Source of the DNA: Kaistella sp.
Lineage (GTDB): Bacteria > Bacteroidota > Bacteroidia > Flavobacteriales > Weeksellaceae
DNA: 64,000 bases
Direction of reading: 5' to 3'
Assembly (NCBI GenBank): GCA_019459085.1
Contig: JAIBEW010000029.1
Coordinates: forward strand, 1 to 64,000
Below are positions 1 to 7,094 of the stretch, piece after piece. A program made the translations under genes and the position numbers. The notes below the pieces were generated by a model. The model worked only from the letters and a program-made list of their open reading frames with translations. It did not search any database and had not been told where the DNA came from. Positions within the stretch are counted from its first letter, which is position 1. Every line of letters begins with the position of its first letter.

Positions 1-1
1 T

Positions 2-238
2 GTTATTGATTATTCAGCTCTGGCTTACAAACAGAATCTGGTTTTCAACATCTTCGACCGATACGGCAATAAAATTCACCAGGCTAACCAGTCAAACGGT
101 TATAAGTGGGACGGAAGATTTGGCGACAGAAAAATCTATACCGGAACATATTGGTATTCCGTAACATGGAACGAGCCAGATGCAGCCAAGACACCTGTGA
201 AATTCTCAGGATGGGTTTTGGTTAAAAACCGAGAATAA
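2..238 (+). CDS. C-terminal end of a secreted protein with a T9SS type B sorting domain (partial)
   Basis: Open reading frame entering from the left edge; only the last 78 residues are present, so start and main function are unknown. The visible tail has the features of the gliding-motility-associated (type B) C-terminal domain used as a type IX secretion signal in Bacteroidota: an IFDRYGN motif, then KWDGR, then TGTYWYSV, and a terminal beta strand GWVLVKNR just before the stop. Proteins with this tail are exported through the outer membrane and are often large adhesins or repeat proteins. A strong hairpin terminator follows within about 25 bases, so this is the last gene of its unit. The domain call is confident; the identity of the full protein cannot be determined here. 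Confidence 0.85.
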   Translation, partial: VIDYSALAYKQNLVFNIFDRYGNKIHQANQSNGYKWDGRFGDRKIYTGTYWYSVTWNEPDAAKTPVKFSGWVLVKNRE

Positions 239-260
239 AACTCATTTCAATAATAAAAAA

Positions 261-288
261 GCCCGAAATCGATTTTCGGGCTTTTTTT
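261..288 (+). terminator. Rho-independent terminator
   Basis: Perfect 8-bp stem GCCCGAAA/TTTCGGGC (261-268 with 274-281) and a 5-nt loop, followed by seven Ts. It ends the T9SS cargo gene and isolates it from dnaB. Confidence 0.9.
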
Positions 289-389
289 ATTTACCAACAA
301 TGAATTTCAGTTTAAAACTTTTAAAATCAGTCCGTTAAAAAAAGTTGACTGAATTTTAAACATTAAGCACTATTATTTTTTTTTAATTT

Positions 390-397
390 TATCTTTG
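390..397 (+). promoter_or_regulatory. Bacteroidota -7 promoter element for dnaB
   Basis: TATCTTTG matches the TAnnTTTG consensus of the Bacteroidota primary sigma factor. Only 4 nt separate it from the ATG, so transcription would begin at or very near the start codon. No clear -33 TTG is visible. Confidence 0.65.
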
Positions 398-401
398 TTG
401 A

Positions 402-1991
402 ATGACACAGAAGGAAACTTTATCATCCCTCATTCATGGTAATTTCGCGAAAGAACTCTCTATTTCAGATGGCAAAATGCCGCCGAATGCTATTGATTTC
501 GAAAAATTAGTGATTGGGACTTTTCTGATTGACAAAAAAGGACTTGACTATTCAATAGACCTTCTCTCCCCCGAAGTATTTTACGATCCCCGCCATCAGG
601 TAATCTTCTCCGCAATTGTAAAACTGTTCGAAGGAAATCATCCTGTTGATTTAATGACGGTGATTCAGGAACTCAAAAAAGAGGAAAAACTCGGTTTTGC
701 CGGCGGCGACCATTATATTATCGATCTTACGATGGGAGTTTCCTCAAGCGCCCATATCGAATATCACGTGCGCGTAATTCTCGAAAAATTTATTCTGAGA
801 AGTTTAATTAATGTTTCTGCAAACGTCATCGACAGTTCTTACAAAGAATCAACCGACGTATTTGAGCTGCTCGACAAAGCAGAACAGTCTTTTTTCGAAA
901 TTACTAACGGAACCATTAAAAAAGGTTTCGATACGGCCAATACTTTGGTAAAGCAGGCCATCGAAACCATAAAATCCCTAAAGGACAAAGAAGGGATTTC
1001 CGGTATTCCTTCAGGATTCAAGGACATTGACAAAGAAACCGGCGGTTGGCAGAATTCCGACCTCATCATTATCGCAGCCAGGCCAGCGATGGGTAAGACT
1101 GCCTTTTTACTTTCGATGGCCCGAAATATTGCCGTGGAACATCAGATTCCGCTCGCTTTATTTTCCCTCGAAATGGCATCGGTGCAGCTCATCACCAGAA
1201 TGATTGCTTCCGAAACAGGAATTTCTTCAGAAAAACTCAGAAAAGGACAGATGAGTGACGAAGAATGGCAAAGGCTGTTCTCCAATGTATCTTCACTCGA
1301 AAATGCTCCTTTATATATTGATGAAACGCCGTCGCTTTCTGTATTTGATTTCCGCGCGAAATGCCGAAGACTTGTGATGCAGCACGGCGTAAAGATCATC
1401 ATGGTTGATTATCTGCAACTGATGACCGCAAATGCGGGAAAAGGCGGCGCCGGAAACCGTGAACAGGAAATCGCGATGATCTCCCGCTCCTTAAAAGCGA
1501 TTGCAAAGGAACTGAATGTGCCTGTAATTGCACTCTCTCAGCTATCAAGAAGTGTGGAAACAAGACCCGGAAAAAGACCGATGCTTTCGGATCTGCGGGA
1601 ATCAGGAGCGATTGAGCAGGATGCCGACATTGTTTCCTTTATTTTCCGTCCCGAATATTATAAAATCACGACTTGGGATAATGATGAAGACGGCGGCGAA
1701 TCTTCTACAGAAAATCAGGCGGAACTCATCATTGCAAAACACCGTAACGGGGCAACTGCCGATGTCAGAATGTCTTTCCATAAAAACATTGCAAAATTTG
1801 CCGATCTCGATCTTTTCGGAAGCGGACACGGTTATCAGCCTTCCAATTTCGGGCAGCAGGATGCACCAAGCGGTTTCGAAAAAATCAAAACTACAATTGA
1901 TCCTGGAGCAGCTTTCGATTTGCCCAAAAACCAAAACCTTTCCGGCTCATCGATGAACGATCTGGAGGATGATGACGAATTCCAATACTAG
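402..1991 (+). CDS. dnaB: Replicative DNA helicase DnaB
   Basis: Hexameric 5'-3' helicase that unwinds DNA at the replication fork and binds primase. The 529 residues comprise an N-terminal DnaB domain (roughly 30-135), a linker, and a RecA-type C-terminal ATPase. The Walker A motif ARPAMGKTA lies at about 227-235, Walker B (IIMVDYLQL) at about 332-340, and the conserved DLRESGAIEQDAD segment at about 397-409. No intein interrupts the P-loop. The C-terminus carries an acidic tail ending in EDDDEF. The start chosen follows the -7 element by 4 nt. rnhA begins 1 nt after the stop, so the two are probably co-transcribed. The call is secure; only the exact start relies on the promoter geometry. 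Confidence 0.97.
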   Translation: MTQKETLSSLIHGNFAKELSISDGKMPPNAIDFEKLVIGTFLIDKKGLDYSIDLLSPEVFYDPRHQVIFSAIVKLFEGNHPVDLMTVIQELKKEEKLGFAGGDHYIIDLTMGVSSSAHIEYHVRVILEKFILRSLINVSANVIDSSYKESTDVFELLDKAEQSFFEITNGTIKKGFDTANTLVKQAIETIKSLKDKEGISGIPSGFKDIDKETGGWQNSDLIIIAARPAMGKTAFLLSMARNIAVEHQIPLALFSLEMASVQLITRMIASETGISSEKLRKGQMSDEEWQRLFSNVSSLENAPLYIDETPSLSVFDFRAKCRRLVMQHGVKIIMVDYLQLMTANAGKGGAGNREQEIAMISRSLKAIAKELNVPVIALSQLSRSVETRPGKRPMLSDLRESGAIEQDADIVSFIFRPEYYKITTWDNDEDGGESSTENQAELIIAKHRNGATADVRMSFHKNIAKFADLDLFGSGHGYQPSNFGQQDAPSGFEKIKTTIDPGAAFDLPKNQNLSGSSMNDLEDDDEFQY

Positions 1992-1992
1992 A

Positions 1993-2475
1993 ATGGGGCT
2001 TCGCATAGAAATTTTTACCGACGGGGCCTGCAGCGGAAACCCCGGAAAAGGTGGGTACGGAATCGTAATGAAAGTTCCCGAAAAAAGGTACGAAAAACAC
2101 TTTTCCAAAGGTTTCAGGCTTACCACGAATAACCGGATGGAACTTCTGGCGGTAATTGTTGCGCTCGAAAAACTGAAATCTCCCGACAACGACATCCATA
2201 TTTATACCGACAGCAAATATGTTTCCGATGCCATCAACCAGAAATGGATTCTCGGGTGGATAAAAAAAGGATTTAAGAACGTAAAAAATCCTGATCTCTG
2301 GCGCAGAATGGTTCCATTGCTGAAGACCCATCAAACCACTTTTCACTGGATTAAAGGTCACGCGGGACATCCCGAAAACGAAATCTGCGACCAACTCGCG
2401 GTGAAAGCAGCCCAGTCGGGTGATCTTGAAATAGATGAGTATTTCGAAAATCAAAAGGACGGCGGACTTTTTTAG
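1993..2475 (+). CDS. rnhA: Ribonuclease HI
   Basis: Cytoplasmic endonuclease that degrades the RNA strand of RNA:DNA hybrids (Okazaki primers, R-loops). The 160 residues match the bacterial family length. The catalytic carboxylates are visible: D10 in IFTDGACSGNPG, E50 in NNRMELLAV, D73 in YTDSKYV and D133 in ENEICDQLA, with the loop histidine in KGHAGHP (H123). The frame is open further upstream to 1969 inside dnaB, but MGLRIEIFTDG matches the usual N-terminus, so 1993 is preferred. It starts 1 nt after the dnaB stop, consistent with translational coupling; pairing a helicase with primer removal is functionally sensible. Confidence 0.95.
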   Translation: MGLRIEIFTDGACSGNPGKGGYGIVMKVPEKRYEKHFSKGFRLTTNNRMELLAVIVALEKLKSPDNDIHIYTDSKYVSDAINQKWILGWIKKGFKNVKNPDLWRRMVPLLKTHQTTFHWIKGHAGHPENEICDQLAVKAAQSGDLEIDEYFENQKDGGLF

Positions 2476-2585
2476 AGATACGCTTTTTTTTTAATATCAA
2501 AAATTCACTCCTGAAAATTACTCCATAACTTACCTTACGGCACTCAATTTCCTCCAACTTCAGGAGGCCGTTTTGCGACTTTTGC

Positions 2586-2593
2586 TATCTTTG
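2586..2593 (+). promoter_or_regulatory. -7 promoter element for the nitroreductase gene
   Basis: TATCTTTG, a perfect TAnnTTTG match, 4 nt before the ATG at 2598, the same geometry as at dnaB. This predicts a leaderless transcript. Confidence 0.65.
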
Positions 2594-2597
2594 TTCA

Positions 2598-3227
2598 ATG
2601 GATTACTTAGAAGCGCTTCAAAAAAGATATTCGGTCAAAAAATTTGACAAAGGGAAAAAGGTGTCACCGGAAAGCCTTAAGAATATTCTTGAGGCCGGCA
2701 AACTTTCCGCCAGTTCAATGGGTTTACAGCCCTATGAAATTTATGTAGTCGAAAGTGACGACGTGAAGCAGCAACTTATATCCGCATTCCACAATCCTTC
2801 CCAAATCTCCACCTGTTCCCACTTGCTGGTAATGGTCTCTAAAAATGGACTCGGTGATGAGTATGTCGACAATTATTTTAAACACATTTCCGACACCAGG
2901 GAAATCCCGATTGAAAACCTCGATCTTTTCCGGAAAAACATCAATCTTCAAATGGATTCTTTAACGAATGAAGAGATCATGGACTGGGCCGAAAAACAGA
3001 GTTATATTGTCCTCGGAAATCTGATGTTTGCAGCGGCGTTGGAAAATGTTGATACATGCCCAATGGAAGGCTTTAACGGAAAACTAATGGGGGAAATTCT
3101 GAATATTAACCCTGAAAAAGAAAAAGCCAGCGTTGCTTTGGCCCTCGGTTACCGTTCTGAGGAAGACCACTTCCAGAATCTTAAAAAAGTAAGAAAACCG
3201 GAAGGGAAATTGTTTAAATTTATATAA
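2598..3227 (+). CDS. NfsB-like NAD(P)H-dependent nitroreductase/oxidoreductase
   Basis: FMN-dependent oxidoreductase of the nitroreductase superfamily, 209 residues. The N-terminus (ALQKRYSVKKFDKGKKVSPE) resembles the NfsB/dihydropteridine reductase group, with the family's R-S-x-K/R-x-F flavin-phosphate motif. SASSMGLQPYEIYVV corresponds to the conserved S-x-x-N/G-x-QPW region, and the segment from AEKQSYIVLGNLMFAAA to PMEGF matches the NfsB core helix and PIEGF motif. The usual role is two-electron reduction of quinones or nitro compounds using NAD(P)H; the physiological substrate cannot be told from sequence. It is followed 5 nt later by nadB, so it may share a transcript with NAD biosynthesis genes. 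Confidence 0.85.
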   Translation: MDYLEALQKRYSVKKFDKGKKVSPESLKNILEAGKLSASSMGLQPYEIYVVESDDVKQQLISAFHNPSQISTCSHLLVMVSKNGLGDEYVDNYFKHISDTREIPIENLDLFRKNINLQMDSLTNEEIMDWAEKQSYIVLGNLMFAAALENVDTCPMEGFNGKLMGEILNINPEKEKASVALALGYRSEEDHFQNLKKVRKPEGKLFKFI

Positions 3228-3232
3228 AATCT

Positions 3233-4825
3233 ATGATCAAAGCAGATGTTCTCGTCATCGGTTCCGGAATTTCCGGCCTTTCTTACGCGATAAAAATTTC
3301 TGAAAAAATGCCCGATGCCAAAATCATCATCGTCACAAAAGCCGATGAAGACGAAAGCAACACCAAATATGCACAGGGCGGCCTTGCCGTGGTAACCGAT
3401 TTCGACAATGATAATTTCCAGAAACATATCGATGACACGATGAGAGCCGGCGACGGCGAAAATAAAAGAGATGTCGTGGAAATGGTCATCAAAGAAGGAC
3501 CGGCACGTTTTCAGGAACTCGTGGATTGGGGAACGCATTTCGACATGGAAAAAGGCGGTGATTTCAAGCTCGGCCGCGAAGGCGGACATACCGAAAACCG
3601 AATTGTGCACCACAAAGACATAACAGGAGCTGAAATCGAACGCGCTTTACTCGTGACCGTCAATAAATCGCCGAATATCGAAATCCTTGCACATCATTAT
3701 GTCATTGATCTTATCACCCAGCATCATGTTCCGGGAAAAGAACTCAATACCGAAGATATCTGCTGCTACGGCGCTTATATTCTGGACGAAAAAAATAAAA
3801 AAATAAAAAAAATTACGGCGAAAATTTCGCTTGTTGCCACCGGTGGAGCCGGCCATGTGTATAAAAACACCACCAATCCTGTTATTGCAACCGGCGACGG
3901 TATTGCTTTCGTGCACAGAGCACTCGGAAAAGTGTCGAATATGCAGTATTACCAGTTTCATCCCACCGCGCTCTACTCCAAAAGAGACGGGATGCTTTTT
4001 CTGATTTCCGAAGCTGTGCGCGGAGACGGCGCCAAACTCCGGACGAAAGACGGTGTGAAATTCATGCACAAATATGATGAACGCGAGGAACTCGCTTCCC
4101 GCGATATTGTTGCCCGTGCCATCGACAACGAATTGAAAATATCAGGCGACGATTACGTTGGACTGGACTGCCGTGAAATGGACAAAGAAAAATTCATCGA
4201 GCATTTTCCGAATATTTATCAGAAATGCATCAGTGAAGGGATTGATCCGTTTAAACAGCTCATTCCCGTAGTTCCGGCGTGTCATTATCTGATGGGCGGA
4301 ATTGAAACGGACATGAATGGGCAAAGTTCCATTAAAAATCTTTTTGCGGTAGGAGAATGCACAAATTCCGGACTTCACGGTGCGAACCGGTTGGCATCAA
4401 ATTCTTTGCTGGAAGGTTTAGTTTTCGGTCATAACGCCGCGGTGCAAACTGTAGAACTGTTACGGCAGAACGATTTTAACTTTAACGACTTAAAAGCCGT
4501 ACCCGAATGGAATGAAGAAGGCATGAGGATGATTGATGAAATGGTGATGGTGACTTATCTTCGACGCCAACTTCAGGAAATGATGAGCGATCTCGTAAGT
4601 ATTGTAAGGAGCAATGAAAGGCTTGAGCTCGCAAAAAGAAAGCAGCAGGAAATCTTTGAGGCCGTTACAGAACTCTACAACTACTCTATTTTATCGCCGA
4701 AACTTCTGGAACTGCGCAACCTCGTGAATATCTCTTATCTCATCATCAAACATTCTATTCAGATGAAAGAAAACAAAGGATCGTTTTATAATAAAGATCT
4801 GGCTAATAAAGTATCTGAAGATTAG
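3233..4825 (+). CDS. nadB: L-aspartate oxidase
   Basis: FAD enzyme that oxidises L-aspartate to iminoaspartate, the first step of de novo NAD synthesis. The 530 residues match the family. The N-terminal dinucleotide motif VIGSGISGLS lies at about 8-17. The substrate-binding region GREGGHTENRIVH, the HPTALY motif and the flavin-binding ANRLASNSLLEGLVFG segment are all present, followed by the helical C-terminal domain typical of NadB and fumarate reductase flavoproteins. It sits 5 nt after the nitroreductase and upstream of nadC, from which it is separated by one unrelated gene. No nadA (quinolinate synthase) is in the window. FAD loading and feedback control by NAD are family knowledge. Confidence 0.96.
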   Translation: MIKADVLVIGSGISGLSYAIKISEKMPDAKIIIVTKADEDESNTKYAQGGLAVVTDFDNDNFQKHIDDTMRAGDGENKRDVVEMVIKEGPARFQELVDWGTHFDMEKGGDFKLGREGGHTENRIVHHKDITGAEIERALLVTVNKSPNIEILAHHYVIDLITQHHVPGKELNTEDICCYGAYILDEKNKKIKKITAKISLVATGGAGHVYKNTTNPVIATGDGIAFVHRALGKVSNMQYYQFHPTALYSKRDGMLFLISEAVRGDGAKLRTKDGVKFMHKYDEREELASRDIVARAIDNELKISGDDYVGLDCREMDKEKFIEHFPNIYQKCISEGIDPFKQLIPVVPACHYLMGGIETDMNGQSSIKNLFAVGECTNSGLHGANRLASNSLLEGLVFGHNAAVQTVELLRQNDFNFNDLKAVPEWNEEGMRMIDEMVMVTYLRRQLQEMMSDLVSIVRSNERLELAKRKQQEIFEAVTELYNYSILSPKLLELRNLVNISYLIIKHSIQMKENKGSFYNKDLANKVSED

Positions 4826-4831
4826 TCACAA

Positions 4832-5989
4832 ATGAAAAAGTTAACAGTAATTTTTTTATTGACTTTTAGTTTTTGTAATTCTCAAATTATTAAAGACTCA
4901 ATTATTGGAAAACCTCTATATGTTAAAGAATATGTCCTTTTTCTACAAAATTCCGGACCGTTTACTTTCATGCAAGGGGATAGTGAATATGGACACGCAG
5001 TAATGATGGTTCCAAAATTTTTGAGAAAAAATATGGCTCGCTCTTGGTTTGAAACTGATTTTTGCAGATACATCAATAATGAAACTCATTATACTAAAGA
5101 CCGAAAAATTACAAAAGAAATTTGGTTTTCAAAATCGGGTGAAATTATTGATGATTACAATTATGAATATGATGCATTAGGAAGACTAAAACAAGAAAAA
5201 TCTAAAAACACCTATTCAGAAGATGCTAAATTGTATTTTTATGAGGGAAATGCTAAAACCCCAAGGTTTGAAAAAAATTATTATAAAAAAAAAAACGATT
5301 CACCAGAATTTTATTTGAAAGACAATAATGAATGGAATCATTTACTGGTTTCTGAGTTCGACAGTATTTCAAAAACAGATAGTGTATTTTCAGTAACAAA
5401 TCAGTACATGAAGAGTTTGGGAGAACGCACATATACATCAGCAAAAGACACTATTTATCATAAAAGATTAATTAAAGTTAAGATGTACGATTCTCTTTTC
5501 AGAGTAATTAATGAAAAAATATTTAATCCCGACGATTATAACATTAAAAAGGTTTTTTTAGAAAAAAATATACTTTACGAGTATGATTTACTGGGAATAA
5601 TTACTAAAAAAACAGAAATAAAAGACGACAAATACCATTATTTTATACAAGAGAAAAACGGAAAATACCGTGAAGAAATTAAAGACGGTGGTTATGCAAG
5701 TGTTTCTTCCGTTGAATACAAATATTACAATGATGGAAAACTTGATACACGAACCCATTACTATCAAGGAAATATTTCTCATCAAATTCATTTTGAATAT
5801 GACGACTACAATCTGATAACAAAACTTCTTTACTTGGATACGTGGGGCAAAAATAAAAACGATCTTAAGCCAACAGTGGTCACTTTCAAATATAAATTTG
5901 ACAAACATAAAAACTGGACAGAATGCATTAAGAATGTAGACGGAAAAGATCTATATTTATGGAAAAGAGAAATTCAGTATTACAAATAA
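4832..5989 (+). CDS. Secreted YD-repeat-like protein of unknown function, inserted between nadB and nadC
   Basis: 385-residue protein with an N-terminal signal peptide (MKKLTVIFLLTFSFCNSQ). The cysteine near the cleavage site could make it a lipoprotein, but the context is weak. The body contains repeated tyrosine/aspartate units such as YEYDALGRLKQE, YEYDLLGIITKK and FEYDDYNLITKL, and ends with a KHKNWTE and REIQYY motif. This is the style of short YD/RHS-like secreted repeat proteins common in Bacteroidota. The gene is clearly more AT-rich than nadB and nadC and uses more AAA, AAT and TTT codons, suggesting later acquisition. It starts 6 nt after nadB and ends 26 nt before nadC without disturbing co-orientation. 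Its function is not recognisable; a link to NAD metabolism is not supported. Confidence 0.75.
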   Translation: MKKLTVIFLLTFSFCNSQIIKDSIIGKPLYVKEYVLFLQNSGPFTFMQGDSEYGHAVMMVPKFLRKNMARSWFETDFCRYINNETHYTKDRKITKEIWFSKSGEIIDDYNYEYDALGRLKQEKSKNTYSEDAKLYFYEGNAKTPRFEKNYYKKKNDSPEFYLKDNNEWNHLLVSEFDSISKTDSVFSVTNQYMKSLGERTYTSAKDTIYHKRLIKVKMYDSLFRVINEKIFNPDDYNIKKVFLEKNILYEYDLLGIITKKTEIKDDKYHYFIQEKNGKYREEIKDGGYASVSSVEYKYYNDGKLDTRTHYYQGNISHQIHFEYDDYNLITKLLYLDTWGKNKNDLKPTVVTFKYKFDKHKNWTECIKNVDGKDLYLWKREIQYYK

Positions 5990-6015
5990 CGTCTACGATC
6001 TATAAAATTTCAAAA

Positions 6016-6876
6016 ATGAAAAAACCTGCTTATATCACCAAAGATGCTATCAAAACATTTATAAAAAATGCTTTGGAAGAAGACATTCAGGAAGGTGACC
6101 ACTCTACCCTTTCCACCATTCCCAAAGACCTGCAACAGAAGGCAAAACTACTGGTAAAGGAAAACTGTATTCTGGCCGGCGTGGAAATGGCAGAACTTAT
6201 TTTTAAACATTTCGACAAAAATCTGAACATAGAAGTTTTGATTAAAGACGGCGAAACTGCAAAAGTCGGCGACATTGCTTTTTACGTAACCGGAAGCGCG
6301 CGTTCCATTCTTTCCACCGAAAGACTGGTGTTGAACTGCATGCAGCGGATGAGCGGAATCGCGACTTTAACCCACGACTGGGATTCCAGACTTTTGGGAA
6401 CCAAAACCAAACTGCTCGACACCAGAAAAACGACTCCGAATTTCAGGATGTGCGAAAAATGGGCGGTTGCAATCGGTGGCGGAACAAATCATCGCTTCGG
6501 TCTGTACGACATGATTATGCTGAAAGACAATCATATTGATTACAACGAAAGTATTACAACCGCCGTTCAAATGGCGAAAGAATATATTAAAAAGACAAAA
6601 AAACCCTTAAAGATCGAAGTTGAAACTCGGAACCTTGAAGAAGTTGAAGAGGCCATAAATTCAGGTGTTGACCGCATTATGCTCGATAATATGGAAGTCT
6701 CGGTAATGAAAAAAGCGGTTAAGCTCATCAACGGTAAATGCGAGAGCGAAGCCTCGGGTGGAATCACCCGCGATATGTTGAAACAAATTGCCAACACAGG
6801 TGTAGATTTTATTTCGGCAGGCGCATTAACCCATTCTGCAAAGAACATTGATTTGAGTTTGAAAGCAGTACGCTGA
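6016..6876 (+). CDS. nadC: Quinolinate (nicotinate-nucleotide) phosphoribosyltransferase
   Basis: Converts quinolinate and PRPP to nicotinate mononucleotide, CO2 and pyrophosphate in NAD synthesis. 286 residues. Family signatures are present in order: EDIQEGDHST near the N-terminus, LDTRKTTPNFR, then AIGGGTNHRFGLYDMIMLKDNH, then EVETRNLEE, MLDNM and the C-terminal ASGGITRDML phosphate-binding loop. An upstream in-frame ATG at 5959 lies inside the preceding gene and adds residues unlike the family, so the ATG at 6016 (MKKPAYITKD) is preferred. It is likely expressed from the same transcript as nadB despite the intervening gene. A weak AT-rich hairpin follows. Confidence 0.95.
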   Translation: MKKPAYITKDAIKTFIKNALEEDIQEGDHSTLSTIPKDLQQKAKLLVKENCILAGVEMAELIFKHFDKNLNIEVLIKDGETAKVGDIAFYVTGSARSILSTERLVLNCMQRMSGIATLTHDWDSRLLGTKTKLLDTRKTTPNFRMCEKWAVAIGGGTNHRFGLYDMIMLKDNHIDYNESITTAVQMAKEYIKKTKKPLKIEVETRNLEEVEEAINSGVDRIMLDNMEVSVMKKAVKLINGKCESEASGGITRDMLKQIANTGVDFISAGALTHSAKNIDLSLKAVR

Positions 6877-6884
6877 TTATCAAT

Positions 6885-6908
6885 AAATTGATTTTCAGTC
6901 AATTTTTT
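6885..6908 (+). terminator. Weak AT-rich hairpin terminator after nadC
   Basis: AAATTGA (6885-6891) pairs with TCAATTT (6899-6905) and runs into a T tract. The stem is AT-only apart from one GC pair, so efficiency is doubtful. Confidence 0.45.
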
Positions 6909-7094
6909 AGCGATATAACAATAGCTTTTCATGGGAATTATATAAATTTTAAACTTTAACCTGTTGTAAATGTATTCATTACGACCTAATTTAACAAAAT
7001 TTTAAAATTTAACATATAATTAATAAAAGTTCGGAATATTTTAGCGATGTTTGCAAAAATTTTTATTACTTACTTCAAGTTCAAAAATCAATTT
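6909..7094. promoter_or_regulatory. AT-rich upstream region of the TonB receptor with TTTAAC repeats
   Basis: TTTAAC occurs at 6955-6960, 6990-6995 and 7008-7013, the last two 18 bp apart, in an otherwise A/T-rich stretch. GATGTTTG (7047-7054) is a one-mismatch -7 element. The repeats could be an operator for a nutrient-responsive regulator; this is inference only. Confidence 0.35.

Noticed and set aside
1528-1956. Open frame of 142 codons inside dnaB on the same strand
   Set aside because: It is out of frame with the well-supported DnaB protein, has no family signature and looks like a codon-bias shadow.
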